Source: Nocardia arizonensis (lineage in GTDB: Bacteria > Actinomycetota > Actinomycetes > Mycobacteriales > Mycobacteriaceae). From it: a stretch of DNA of 64,000 nt. The first letter of the stretch is position 1. Every line of letters begins with the position of its first letter. A model generated the notes under the pieces. The model saw only the letters and a list, made by a program, of their open reading frames with translations. It was not told the DNA's origin and ran no database searches. Below are positions 15,905 through 25,092 of the stretch, one piece after another. The stretch covers positions 114,770-178,769 of the forward strand of contig NZ_LGYZ01000083.1 in assembly GCF_001310275.1 (NCBI RefSeq), read 5' to 3'. Made by a program: the position numbers and the translations under genes.

Positions 15905-18307
15905 ATGTACACGAATGGTATTGCCGACGTCCTCCCATCAGAGACGCTTGCGAGCGAGATCGAAATACTCGGGCCGGTGATCGGCTCACACGGCTTCGCA
16001 TCGCTCTCGACCGAGCAGCGCTACATGGTGGGACGTGCGTTGTCGGTATTGCCGCTGGATGTCCTCGATCATCCCGCACTGTTACCCGAGCAGGTGCGCA
16101 AGGCGCTCACCGCCCTGGACAAAACGGGACGGCGAACTTTTTCCCGAGTCCTCGCGAATCTACTGGCAGGAACGGTGGCCGACGGCACCATCTACTCGAT
16201 AGACCGGTCCCCGCTGCCCGGCGGTCCGGCTGCGTTGTTCGTACCCAATGTGGGCGGGCAATATCCTGTGCGGGGCGGCACCGTCGGCAACCGGTCGCGC
16301 AAGCTTCTCGGTGTCCAGCCACCGATCGGCTCGTTCTACGTGGCGTCCTGGCTTGCGCTGCTGGGCGTCGAGGTCCGGGCATTCAATCTCGAACTCGGCG
16401 CGCCGGAGTTCGAAGCCTGCGACGCGGCGCTCGCCGAATTGAATCGCCGTGTGCAATTCCTGTTCTCGACATCGAACTTTTTCACCCAAACCGAAATCGA
16501 GTCGATGTACTTCCTGGCCGACAAATGTAGGGCGTACGCGACAGATGGCGGCCACGGCCCCCGCCTCGTCGGCGCGGGATACAGCGCGTATTTCTGCCGG
16601 CGCGAGTACCTGGAGTTCACGCCAGTCGATGTCGTTGTCGGCCCGCATGGGGAGACCAGCGAAGCTGATATGATCTTCTCCTCGCCCTACACCGGGCCGT
16701 CCGATCGGCGCAGCAGCTACGAACTGTTCAAGGAAATACCCAATCTCCATGTCGTCGATCCGACGGCGGATTCCTTCACGGTTTTCGACACCCCGGTCGT
16801 CAAGTTGGGCGAATACGAGCGACGGACGTTCTCCGGTGGGCTCGATGTCTCCTTGATGGAGATGAACAGCAAATACTGGACGGCAGCCAATATCATCGAT
16901 GTGTGTGCGCCGGATGACCTGAACATCCCTCTCGAACTTGTCGACGATGCTCGCACCGAACAGTCCGCAGCCCGTCCGAGAACGGCACTGAGTCTGTCCA
17001 ACTATGTGCACCGTCCCAACTCGATCAAGATGATGACCGTGTTCGGAAGCTGCCCGCGCGCATGCCAATTCTGCCAACTGACGCAGTGGGGTGAACAGCT
17101 CTACTTCTATCGAGGTGACGAGGCGGTCCAGGCGATGAACCGCGCCGCCGAGGTATACCCCGACTTGCAGATGTACATCTTCGAGGACGACGACTTCCTC
17201 TTGCGGAGGAAGCACGTCGAGAACCTTATAGAAGCGCTGCGGGAGAACCGGCCGACACAGGGCCGCATCTTCTACGTGTCGACCGTACCGATGGAGGTCG
17301 ACGCCGACATCATGTTCGATCTGCGCGCGACGGGCTTTCGAGCGATGCTGCTCGGGTTGGAGTCGCCGGTCGAGCGAGTGGCTCGGCAGATCGGAAAGTT
17401 CGCCAACCGCTACAACTTCGACCATGTGCTCGAGGCCCCGAAGATCGGACACGACACCGGTCTGCATATTCGGGTTACCGCGATTCCGTTCTATCCGCTG
17501 CTGCGAGAGAACGAACTGGGTGACATGATGAACGGCCTGCTCGACTTCCTGACCTATGGCACAGGTATCTCGGTCGCTGTACACCCGTTGGTGAAGGCGG
17601 CGCCCGGAATCGAACTCACCAAGTCCGGTCAGCACGAGGTCACTACCGTCCGCTATCCGCTGCCTGACGGCAGCGGTCGGGCACTCGACCTGCTTCGCTA
17701 CGTCATGCCCGACGACTCGACCGTGCGCCAGGTCGCCCTCGAAGCGATCGCGACCACCGACCGGGAATTGGCGTCCCGCATGTCCCGCTTGGCACATCCC
17801 GATCGAGATCATCCATCACAGCTGGGGGTGATCGCACTGTTCAAAGCGACTCTCGACGCCTGGCGTTCGGCGGGGGGCCGCACGGTCGACGACGCGGTTC
17901 TCGATGAGCTCGATGACCGTATCGAACGAGCCTTTGCACAGGTCGCTCGCAAACACAGCGTGCTGTGCGACGTCCAGGATGTGTTGTTGGCGGGCAGCGG
18001 GGACATCACCCCGATGCGCGAGCATCTCACCGACACGTCGCTGCCGTACGTTCAGCTGGGGCTACGCATGGCAGCCGATTTCGGCGGCCCGCACGAGGTC
18101 GTCGCCGCGGCTCGGTGCGCGGTTCAACTGGAACGCGACGGATTCGCCGATTGGAGTGTCCAGGACAGCCTGCGCTACGCCCTGAAGCGACCCAACCTGG
18201 GCGAGGCCGGATCGGAGCTCGCGGCGGAGGTCGCGAAACTCGGTGAACTGCCGCGCCCGCAGATACGGCAGAGCGCGCCTCGGCTGGTCGAGGTGGTCCG
18301 ATTGTGA
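15905..18307 (+). CDS. Cobalamin-binding-type radical SAM enzyme
   Basis: 800 residues. The [4Fe-4S] motif Cx3Cx2C is seen as CPRACQFC near residues 383-390, followed by a TIM-barrel-like region (FEDDDFLL, GFRAMLLGLESP). The preceding about 250 residues look like the Rossmann-type B12-binding domain of class B radical SAM methylases (PPIGSFYVASWLALLGVEVRAFNL, then VDVVVGPHGE), although the DxHxxG cobalt-ligand motif is not obvious. Extra domains of about 100 and 200 residues flank the core. Class B enzymes methylate unactivated carbons or rearrange substrates. Gene end overlaps the next start by ATGA-type coupling. The substrate is unknown. Confidence 0.82.
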   Translation: MYTNGIADVLPSETLASEIEILGPVIGSHGFASLSTEQRYMVGRALSVLPLDVLDHPALLPEQVRKALTALDKTGRRTFSRVLANLLAGTVADGTIYSIDRSPLPGGPAALFVPNVGGQYPVRGGTVGNRSRKLLGVQPPIGSFYVASWLALLGVEVRAFNLELGAPEFEACDAALAELNRRVQFLFSTSNFFTQTEIESMYFLADKCRAYATDGGHGPRLVGAGYSAYFCRREYLEFTPVDVVVGPHGETSEADMIFSSPYTGPSDRRSSYELFKEIPNLHVVDPTADSFTVFDTPVVKLGEYERRTFSGGLDVSLMEMNSKYWTAANIIDVCAPDDLNIPLELVDDARTEQSAARPRTALSLSNYVHRPNSIKMMTVFGSCPRACQFCQLTQWGEQLYFYRGDEAVQAMNRAAEVYPDLQMYIFEDDDFLLRRKHVENLIEALRENRPTQGRIFYVSTVPMEVDADIMFDLRATGFRAMLLGLESPVERVARQIGKFANRYNFDHVLEAPKIGHDTGLHIRVTAIPFYPLLRENELGDMMNGLLDFLTYGTGISVAVHPLVKAAPGIELTKSGQHEVTTVRYPLPDGSGRALDLLRYVMPDDSTVRQVALEAIATTDRELASRMSRLAHPDRDHPSQLGVIALFKATLDAWRSAGGRTVDDAVLDELDDRIERAFAQVARKHSVLCDVQDVLLAGSGDITPMREHLTDTSLPYVQLGLRMAADFGGPHEVVAAARCAVQLERDGFADWSVQDSLRYALKRPNLGEAGSELAAEVAKLGELPRPQIRQSAPRLVEVVRL

Positions 18308-19128
18308 ACGACCCGACCGCAGTCGACGCCCGTTCGACGTGGGATCGACAGCACGCGCGAATGACCTCGGACTATGCGGGCATCCGCGAACAAGCCGAGG
18401 AACACGTCAGCCGAGCCGCTCTCGCGACCGGGTTCGCATCCGATCCGAGCGAAGCTCGGGAGTTCGCGGCCGAATGGTACGAACACTGGATCGACAAAGC
18501 CGTCGATGAGCAATGCTATCTGGCTTGGCCGGAACCATTGCGCCGCAGGCACTTCGACGTGTATGGCTTGGACGACCTGTTCGCCGCGCACGCTGCGGGG
18601 GAACGCACGCTGATGGTGGGAGTCCATCTGCAAGCGCACACGCTCGGACTCGTGCATCTCGACATGCTCGGCATAGGACTGCACATCCTCGTCCATGAGC
18701 AGATGCTGCCGGTCATGGGGCAATACGGTCTACGCAACTCCACTTGGATCACCCCCGGCAACGGCTTCGGCAAGCGGACTCGCTCCGCCGAGGCCATCAG
18801 CAAGATCTTCGTCACCTTCGCCGATATCGGGGCGGACGGTGAGCCGATCGTTCCGATGGACCGGCGATCGGCGGCCGACCCGCCTGCCATGCGGCTCGTC
18901 GCCGATTTCGACGCGGTATTCGCCTGGTCGATCCAGCGAAGCGGCGAGGACGGTCGACCTCGATGGGCGTTGACCCTGACCCGTATCACCCCGACGCAGG
19001 ACGGCCGATCACTGAAGCAGTGGGCAGAGGACGAAATTACCAGCCGTCCTCGCCATTGGATGCTTTGGCGCCGTCTCGATTCCGACATCGGAAAACTCAA
19101 TCTCGAACTGGAGTGGCCAAAATCATGA
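18304..19128 (+). CDS. LpxL/HtrB-like acyltransferase-fold protein (atypical)
   Basis: 274 residues. MVGVHLQAHTLGLVHLDMLG is placed like the active-site segment of LpxL/HtrB and PatA lysophospholipid acyltransferases, and the C-terminal EDEITSRPRHWMLWRRLD resembles their conserved end. The usual HX4(D/E) catalytic pair is missing: the acidic residue position is Thr. So it is either a non-catalytic relative or uses a different residue. GTG start at 18304 overlaps the radical SAM stop; the next gene also overlaps. I infer a role in acyl transfer or condensation in this pathway, with low certainty. Confidence 0.42.
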   Translation: MNDPTAVDARSTWDRQHARMTSDYAGIREQAEEHVSRAALATGFASDPSEAREFAAEWYEHWIDKAVDEQCYLAWPEPLRRRHFDVYGLDDLFAAHAAGERTLMVGVHLQAHTLGLVHLDMLGIGLHILVHEQMLPVMGQYGLRNSTWITPGNGFGKRTRSAEAISKIFVTFADIGADGEPIVPMDRRSAADPPAMRLVADFDAVFAWSIQRSGEDGRPRWALTLTRITPTQDGRSLKQWAEDEITSRPRHWMLWRRLDSDIGKLNLELEWPKS

Positions 19129-19697
19129 CCGGCACCGAAACCGAACGTGCGATCCGCCCGCCCGCAAGCGGCCTGCGTAACTCGTTGCATGCGGAGATCG
19201 ATCTCGCCGTGCAGCGCATCACCCTTGTCCGAGAACTGTTCGGCGTCGAACCGGCGGTCGGATCGCTTCTGGTCACCGAGGGGAAGTGGACGGTCCGGGA
19301 CACGATCTGCCATCTCGCAGGCTACTATCCCGCAACCCAGGTTCCGGTGCAGATCGAACGCCTGCACCGGCTCGTCGAAGAAGGCGCGCGGGGACGTGAC
19401 GAATTCGATATCGATACCGCCAACGAAGCCATCCTGCGCGGCTTCGATGGAGTCGACATCGAGGAAGTGTTCGACGTCGTGCTGGCGGGACGGGCCGCAC
19501 TGAGGACCGCCATCGACCAACTCGACGAGTCCTTTCTCGAACGACCGGTCTCGGGCACGATCTGGGGAACGAACGCCACCGTGCACACGGTAGTCGCCGA
19601 GTCGACCTCCAGGCACGACGCGGGACATCTCGACGAGATCGTCGAAGCGGTAATGGATTTCGATCCAGTCCTCGTCTACCAATATCTCCAGCCGTGA
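19125..19697 (+). CDS. DinB/maleylpyruvate isomerase-fold protein
   Basis: 190 residues. The pattern EIDLAVQRITLVRELFGV, KWTVRDTICHLAGYYP, and a later RHDAGHLDEI matches the DinB/MDMPI four-helix fold, in which three His bind a metal and some members use mycothiol or bacillithiol. Histidines are seen in CHLAGY, RHDAGH and TVHTVV. The ATG overlaps the previous stop (ATGA). It could be a metal-dependent transferase or isomerase in the pathway, perhaps using mycothiol, which Nocardia makes. Confidence 0.65.
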   Translation: MTGTETERAIRPPASGLRNSLHAEIDLAVQRITLVRELFGVEPAVGSLLVTEGKWTVRDTICHLAGYYPATQVPVQIERLHRLVEEGARGRDEFDIDTANEAILRGFDGVDIEEVFDVVLAGRAALRTAIDQLDESFLERPVSGTIWGTNATVHTVVAESTSRHDAGHLDEIVEAVMDFDPVLVYQYLQP

Positions 19698-20776
19698 TCA
19701 CGCCGGGATCGCCCCGATGCGCTGCGACGCAAGAGGAGCCGTTCGCAGTCGGATTGCCCGCCCAAGCCGACGCCGAATCGCTACTCGAATGCCTGCCCGG
19801 GCTTTTTCCGGGAGTCACGTCGGCAGAATGGATGGACCTTGACGCGAGCACCTCGGTGAGACGCATTCGCCTGCATCGAATAGAGCAGGCGGGAGTTCGG
19901 ACCATTGTGCTCAAATCGCCTGCGGTACATCCGGGTCTGCGCGAATTCAAGGAGAGGTTCAGGCTGCCATCGGTCGAAGCGGGCTGCTACCGCTTCGTGC
20001 GACCGGCAATGGGATTTCGCCTGCCTCGCCTTTATGCCTACGCGCGGGCGATCCCGTCATATCAATCCTTCTATTTCGTCCTGGAAGACGTCGACAGCGC
20101 GAACGGAGACACCCAGCGGGCATTCGCATTGCCGGAACTGGTGCGTGCCCTGGCGCGCTGCCATGCCACAACCTGGGCGAATATCCCCGAGTCTTGGACC
20201 TGGTTACCCCGGGAATCCGATCCCGACCGACTCGGGTTCCTCGTGAATTCGCTGCTCCGCATCGCGGACAGTTGCGATCTTGTGAGCGGATTACCTTATC
20301 TGACAGGTGATCTCGTATCAACTGTCACGTGGGCGCTGCCCGCCGTCGTGGCACGGCTCGTCCGCGAGCCGTGTTGCCTCGTTCACGGCGACCTGCATCC
20401 GGGCAACCTGGTCATGTCGGGCAACGGCGACGCCCCGATCCCGACACTGATCGACTGGGAGGCGGCAACCCGGGCCCGCGGAGCCCTCGACCTGGCGTTC
20501 CTGCTGGTCAACAACACGGTTGACGATGTCGAATTCGTAACGCTTGTGCGCGAGTACGTAGCCGAACTCGCCGGACTCGGCATCTGGTGCGATCCCGAAG
20601 AGATCGAAACCGATGTCCGGTTCGGGCAGGTCTACTACTTCGCCCGACGGCTGGCGATGCGAGCCGACTATGCGGGCGTACCGGACGACGAGCCGTTTCG
20701 GCATGCAACGAAGTTCGTGGCCGGATTTTCGACCAGCGCTCTGCTGCAGTGCGTCGATGAGGAGAAGAGCTGTTGA
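19694..20776 (+). CDS. Aminoglycoside-phosphotransferase-type kinase
   Basis: 360 residues from GTG. The Brenner motif VHGDLHPGN (catalytic Asp) near residue 232 and the metal-binding LIDWEAA near residue 254 mark the APH/choline kinase fold. It would phosphorylate a hydroxyl or amine of a small molecule with ATP. In a biosynthetic operon such kinases either activate an intermediate for elimination or protect the producer by modifying the product. Overlaps on both sides show translational coupling. Confidence 0.83.
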   Translation: MITPGSPRCAATQEEPFAVGLPAQADAESLLECLPGLFPGVTSAEWMDLDASTSVRRIRLHRIEQAGVRTIVLKSPAVHPGLREFKERFRLPSVEAGCYRFVRPAMGFRLPRLYAYARAIPSYQSFYFVLEDVDSANGDTQRAFALPELVRALARCHATTWANIPESWTWLPRESDPDRLGFLVNSLLRIADSCDLVSGLPYLTGDLVSTVTWALPAVVARLVREPCCLVHGDLHPGNLVMSGNGDAPIPTLIDWEAATRARGALDLAFLLVNNTVDDVEFVTLVREYVAELAGLGIWCDPEEIETDVRFGQVYYFARRLAMRADYAGVPDDEPFRHATKFVAGFSTSALLQCVDEEKSC

Positions 20777-21684
20777 AACCTCCTGCCCTCACCTCGGCGA
20801 GTTCCACTGCCCTCGGTGACGCCTTCATCCGCGCCTTTCATACCGAGCACGAACGAGAGCCCGTGTTCAGCGATGTCGTCGCTCGCCATCTACTCACCGA
20901 CGCGGAATGGGAGGGGTTCGTCGCCGGCGTGCTGCGATCGGTGTCGAACTATGACGAATCACTCGCGGGTCCGGAGGCGGACCGCATCCGATTCTGGCTG
21001 TACTCGCTGTCCGCCGCGGCTCCGCATGTGCTGTTCCGCAGCCGATACACCGAGGATCGACTGCGCGATTACGTCGCGGCCGGCTTCCGACAATATGTCT
21101 GTCTCGGTGCGGGATTCGACACCTTTGCCGCACGCCGACTCGACTGGGCGTGGGAAACCCGAACCGTGGAATTCGATCTGCCCGCGACCCAGGCACTGAA
21201 GATCGAGCGTATGCGCGGCTTCGGAGCGGCTTCGGTGGACTATGTTCCGATCGACCTGGCTTCCGACGACTTGGGCGACGGACTGCGCGCGGGTGGATTG
21301 CGACCGGACGCTCCGGTGTTCCTGAACTGGTGCGGAGTCAGCTATTACCTGTCGCGAGAACATATCGCAGCCGTCCTGGCTGCTGTCCGGGACTACTTCC
21401 ACAGCACGGTGGTGATCGTCATGGATTACTGGAACGAGCGATACATGACCCGGTCCGCGCAGGACCGGGCGACGCGCAGCATGTTCGACAGTGTCGAACG
21501 AAACAACGAGCGGTTCGTCACCGGACTCCGTACGACCGAGCTGAGCGAATTGGCCACTCACCTGGGCTACCGGGTCGCGGAGGATCTCGGCTGCGCGGAG
21601 ATCGCCGAGCGAATCACCGCGCCGGTGGTCGCCGAACTGGTTGTCCGGCCGATCGGCCGCGTCGCTCGGCTGGAAATCGGATGA
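20773..21684 (+). CDS. Class I SAM methyltransferase, LCMT/PPM-like family
   Basis: 303 residues from TTG after GGAGAAG. The segment QYVCLGAGFDTFAARR with the acidic residue in TVEFDLPATQALK is the typical SAM site of the leucine carboxyl methyltransferase family, and LNWCGVSYYLSREHI follows as in actinobacterial members. These enzymes methylate carboxyl or hydroxyl groups of small molecules. Position inside the operon points to O-methylation of the product or an intermediate. Confidence 0.85.
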   Translation: MKPPALTSASSTALGDAFIRAFHTEHEREPVFSDVVARHLLTDAEWEGFVAGVLRSVSNYDESLAGPEADRIRFWLYSLSAAAPHVLFRSRYTEDRLRDYVAAGFRQYVCLGAGFDTFAARRLDWAWETRTVEFDLPATQALKIERMRGFGAASVDYVPIDLASDDLGDGLRAGGLRPDAPVFLNWCGVSYYLSREHIAAVLAAVRDYFHSTVVIVMDYWNERYMTRSAQDRATRSMFDSVERNNERFVTGLRTTELSELATHLGYRVAEDLGCAEIAERITAPVVAELVVRPIGRVARLEIG

Positions 21685-22445
21685 CCGATACATTCGTGCG
21701 GCGATGGAAGCCCGGGCAGCCTCTGCTGGTCCAAGAGATCTGGCAGGAGCGCGTTTGGTCGGCGCGCCCGGCCGTGATGGTGGAAAGCACCGATCACTCG
21801 GCGGTGCTGTGGCTGCCCAACGGCTCGGCCTGGCGTGCGCCGGACGCGCCCCGGAATGTGCCCGCCCAACTGTCGAGGGCACAGCGAACGGTGGCGTGTC
21901 TCCGCGGCCTCGACTGGGGCTATCTCGACCGGACCTGGCGGCTGAACACCCTGTGGTTCCTCGACACACACGTTCCCTACGCCGTCTGGGTCTGCTGGGA
22001 TGCGCACGGTGAGCACATCGGCTGGTATGTGAACTTCCAGAGTCCCTTCGTATGGCGCAGCCACACAGTGCAATACATGGACTGGATGCTCGATCTGCGT
22101 ATATCGCCCGCGGCCGAAGTGGAGGTCAAAGACCTCGATGAGCTACGATTCGCCGTCACCGAGGGCGTGTTGCCCGCCGACCTCGAATCGCGTTTGACGC
22201 GCCACATTCCCGCGATCACCGCGATGGCCACCGCACAGGAAGGCCCATTCGCCGAGCGGTGGGCGAGTTGGCGTCCGGAGCCGCATTGGCCTGCGGTGCT
22301 GTCGCTACCTCCCCACTGGGACAGGTTCGACACCGAGTCGACGCATCCGACCGGGCCTCGGTATGCTCCCCCCGGTGTGGGATGCCAGGATGACCGTGGC
22401 CATACGGCACTCGATCGCACCGATGGAGAGGAACGGCTCCGGTAG
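21681..22445 (+). CDS. DUF402 family protein
   Basis: 254 residues from the ATG that overlaps the previous stop. The central part, NTLWFLDTHVPYAVWVCW, GWYVNFQSPFVWRS and the acidic MDWMLDLRI with ELRFAVTEGVL is typical of DUF402 proteins, whose best-studied members are nucleotide or fluorophosphate phosphatases using Asp-bound metals. An N-terminal half of about 90 residues carries the W-rich FVRRWKPGQPLLV. The last 25 residues are low-complexity. It may hydrolyse a phosphorylated intermediate made by the kinase two genes upstream. Confidence 0.72.
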   Translation: MTDTFVRRWKPGQPLLVQEIWQERVWSARPAVMVESTDHSAVLWLPNGSAWRAPDAPRNVPAQLSRAQRTVACLRGLDWGYLDRTWRLNTLWFLDTHVPYAVWVCWDAHGEHIGWYVNFQSPFVWRSHTVQYMDWMLDLRISPAAEVEVKDLDELRFAVTEGVLPADLESRLTRHIPAITAMATAQEGPFAERWASWRPEPHWPAVLSLPPHWDRFDTESTHPTGPRYAPPGVGCQDDRGHTALDRTDGEERLR

Positions 22446-22526
22446 CGAATAAGCGGGCACCCCATCGGATGGGCAAGAGTCGACGCCCGCGAAATCACAC
22501 CACCCTTGAATGACGAGGAGAATAAT

Positions 22527-23828
22527 GTGAAGACCCTCAACGTGGGTCTGGTCGGTTGCGGCAACATCGGGACCGAATTCGTCCAAATTTTCGACGATCG
22601 GCGGGCGAGGCTCGCCGATAAAACCGGAATCGAATTGGCACTGCCACGTATCGCCGTCGCCGATCTCGGCAAGACGAGACCGGCTCATATCGCATCGCGT
22701 CGACTCACCGACAATGCCACGGCGATCGTGGAAGACCCGGACATCGACATCGTCGTCGAATTGATCGGCGGAGTCACCGCCGCTCACGACCTCGTACTGC
22801 GCGCGCTGCGGGCAGGTAAATCGGTCGTAACCGGAAACAAGGAGCTGGTCGCCTCGGCGGGCGCCGAACTCTACGCCCAGGCCGCTGCGTCCGGCGTCGA
22901 CTTCCTCTTCGAGGCCGCGACCGTGGCTGCGGTTCCGATTATCCGCCCGCTCAGGGAATCCTTGCTCGATGAACCGATTACCCAATTGGCCGGAATACTC
23001 AATGGCACTACGAACTACATTCTGACACGCATGTCGCGGGACAACATCGACTACGCCCGCGCACTGGAACTGGCCCAGTCATACGGCTATGCGGAGCCAA
23101 ACCCCGCGGCCGACGTCGAGGGCGCGGATTCGGCTGCCAAGCTGGCGATTCTCGCCTCGCTCGCCTTCAACCGGGGCGTCACGCTCGATGATGTGGAATA
23201 CGAGGGCATCAGCGGCATCGAACGCATCGATATCGAGATCGCTCATCACCTGAACTACGAGATCAAACTGATCAGCTTCGCCGAGACCGTGCACGACGGC
23301 CATGAATCGGAGCCATTGATCCGGATCAAGGTGTTTCCAGCGCTGGTTCCCCTGAACCATCCGCTTGCGGCCGTTTCCGACACCTATAACGCGGTGTACA
23401 TCAAAGCGCAGGACGCGGGCGAGTTGATGTTCTATGGCCAGGGAGCCGGTCGCCGACCAACTGCCTCAGCTCTCATGGGAGACCTCGTCGACGCCGCCCT
23501 GAATCGATCACGCGGGGTCAGCAGAATGGTGCCGATAAAGGGACAGGCAACCGTCGACGACAATCGAGGAATATCTTCACCATTTTACCTCAGAATGGAA
23601 GTCGATGACCACCGCGGTGTGCTGTCCAAGGTATCCGGAATCCTCGCCAACAGGGGAATCTCCATTCGAGTTCTCGAACAACATGACACCCTCCACGGCG
23701 CGGCCCAGCTCGTCTTCCTTACGCACACGACAACCGATAAAGAATTTTCTGCGGCAGTCGATGAATTGAAGTGCATTCCAGAAGTCATTCGCATCGGTCG
23801 ATCTATGCGCATATTTTTCGAGCACTAG
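22527..23828 (+). CDS. hom: Homoserine dehydrogenase
   Basis: 433 residues from the GTG with GAGGAG six bases upstream. NAD(P)-binding VGLVGCGNIGTEF is at the N-terminus; GNKELVASAG and ILNGTTNYILTRM in the catalytic domain; and the C-terminal DDHRGVLSKVSGILANRGISIRVLEQ is an ACT regulatory domain. It reduces aspartate semialdehyde to homoserine. Primary-metabolism hom is normally next to thrC/thrB; here it lies alone inside a biosynthetic cluster, so it is likely a pathway-dedicated second copy that supplies homoserine or a derivative as a building block. Confidence 0.9.
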   Translation: MKTLNVGLVGCGNIGTEFVQIFDDRRARLADKTGIELALPRIAVADLGKTRPAHIASRRLTDNATAIVEDPDIDIVVELIGGVTAAHDLVLRALRAGKSVVTGNKELVASAGAELYAQAAASGVDFLFEAATVAAVPIIRPLRESLLDEPITQLAGILNGTTNYILTRMSRDNIDYARALELAQSYGYAEPNPAADVEGADSAAKLAILASLAFNRGVTLDDVEYEGISGIERIDIEIAHHLNYEIKLISFAETVHDGHESEPLIRIKVFPALVPLNHPLAAVSDTYNAVYIKAQDAGELMFYGQGAGRRPTASALMGDLVDAALNRSRGVSRMVPIKGQATVDDNRGISSPFYLRMEVDDHRGVLSKVSGILANRGISIRVLEQHDTLHGAAQLVFLTHTTTDKEFSAAVDELKCIPEVIRIGRSMRIFFEH

Positions 23829-23868
23829 ACGGTATCGACGAAAGACGATTCCGTAGAAGGGTACAGCC

Positions 23869-25059
23869 ATGAGCGAGGTCGTTGAATCAGTGGCTCTTCC
23901 AACAGCTTCCGCTGCTGCCGATCCGGACACTGCCACCGCCGAATGGCTGGCCGTCCTGGCGGAGGTCGTCCCGGTCATCCAGAAGTGCCGGGAGACAATC
24001 GAAACGCAACGAGGGCTCACCCCGGCACTCGTCGATACACTCCGCGACGCCGGACTGTATCGACTGTGGGTGCCGCGCGAACTCGGCGGATACGAGGTTC
24101 ACCCGCTGACCATGCTCGCCATCGTGGCAGAAGTCGCCCGCCACGATGGCTCGGTCGCCTGGGCGTTGATGGCGGGGGCCAACTCGGCGCTGCTGGCGGC
24201 TCGGATGCCTCGCGAGGGTGGGCAGGAGGTGTTCGGCGATCCCCGCGGCATCATCGCGGGTTCCCTGCACGACGGTGGTACAGCTCGGGCGGTCACGGGA
24301 GGCTATCTGCTTTCCGGGCAGTGGCGACTGGCCAGCGGATGTCGGGAGGCAACCTGGATCATCGCCTCGGCCAGGGTCTCCGACGCCGGTGATGATCGGA
24401 CCGTCCTGGGCGACCGACCGCACACCTTCTTGGTTCCGCGGACCGAATGCACGGTTCTCGAGACGTGGAACGCCGTCGGGATGCGGGGTAGCGGCACGCA
24501 CGAATTCGCGATCGCGGAAACGTTCGTGCCGAGTCATCGGGTGATCGAACCGCCGATGAGGACCGTGATCGACGGACCGCTGTACCGCCCCGCGATGGCG
24601 CACTTCATCAATCCGCCCCTGGCGGCACTGGCTCTCGGCATCGCCGGTGACGCCATCGCCGTCTTCACCGAGATCGCACTGCGCAAGCGCTCACGAAACA
24701 GTGATCAGGTAATCGCCGCGCGGCACAGCATTCAGGAAAAGGTCGGCGAGGCACACGGACTCGTTGACAGCGGATGGGCCTATCTGCGCGAAGCGACGCG
24801 GGAACTGTGGGCCGCAGCACAGCATCGCGAGCCGATCGACAGGTCGCTGACCGCGAAGATAATGCTGTCCACCGCGTCGGCCACTGCCAATGCGGTACGC
24901 ACGGTCAACACCCTGTACACGGCGGCCGGATCGACATCCATCATGGAAGCGAACCGGCTCGCCCGGTGCTTCCGGGACGTCAATGTGGTCAACCACCACG
25001 ACGCGGCAGCACCGGCGGTGTTGGAGCGCGCGGGGCGATACTTTCTGTACGGCAATTGA
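23869..25059 (+). CDS. Acyl-CoA dehydrogenase-fold flavoprotein (group D monooxygenase-like)
   Basis: 396 residues. The N-terminal helical part (TPALVDTLRDAGLYRLWVPRELGG), a middle beta domain (GYLLSGQWRLASGC, MRGSGTHEF) and a C-terminal acyl-CoA dehydrogenase type 2 domain (SIQEKVGEAHGLVDSGWAYL, LYTAAGSTSIMEANRLARCFRDVN) match the HsaA/DnmZ/isobutylamine hydroxylase branch. These use reduced flavin to hydroxylate carbons or amine nitrogens rather than dehydrogenate acyl-CoA. The acyl-CoA dehydrogenase catalytic Glu is not obvious. I infer an oxygenation step, possibly N-hydroxylation; a flavin reductase is not encoded beside it. Confidence 0.78.
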   Translation: MSEVVESVALPTASAAADPDTATAEWLAVLAEVVPVIQKCRETIETQRGLTPALVDTLRDAGLYRLWVPRELGGYEVHPLTMLAIVAEVARHDGSVAWALMAGANSALLAARMPREGGQEVFGDPRGIIAGSLHDGGTARAVTGGYLLSGQWRLASGCREATWIIASARVSDAGDDRTVLGDRPHTFLVPRTECTVLETWNAVGMRGSGTHEFAIAETFVPSHRVIEPPMRTVIDGPLYRPAMAHFINPPLAALALGIAGDAIAVFTEIALRKRSRNSDQVIAARHSIQEKVGEAHGLVDSGWAYLREATRELWAAAQHREPIDRSLTAKIMLSTASATANAVRTVNTLYTAAGSTSIMEANRLARCFRDVNVVNHHDAAAPAVLERAGRYFLYGN

Positions 25060-25092
25060 TCTCGCTGGGCGTCTGTTTGCGCCGTGCGCCGA

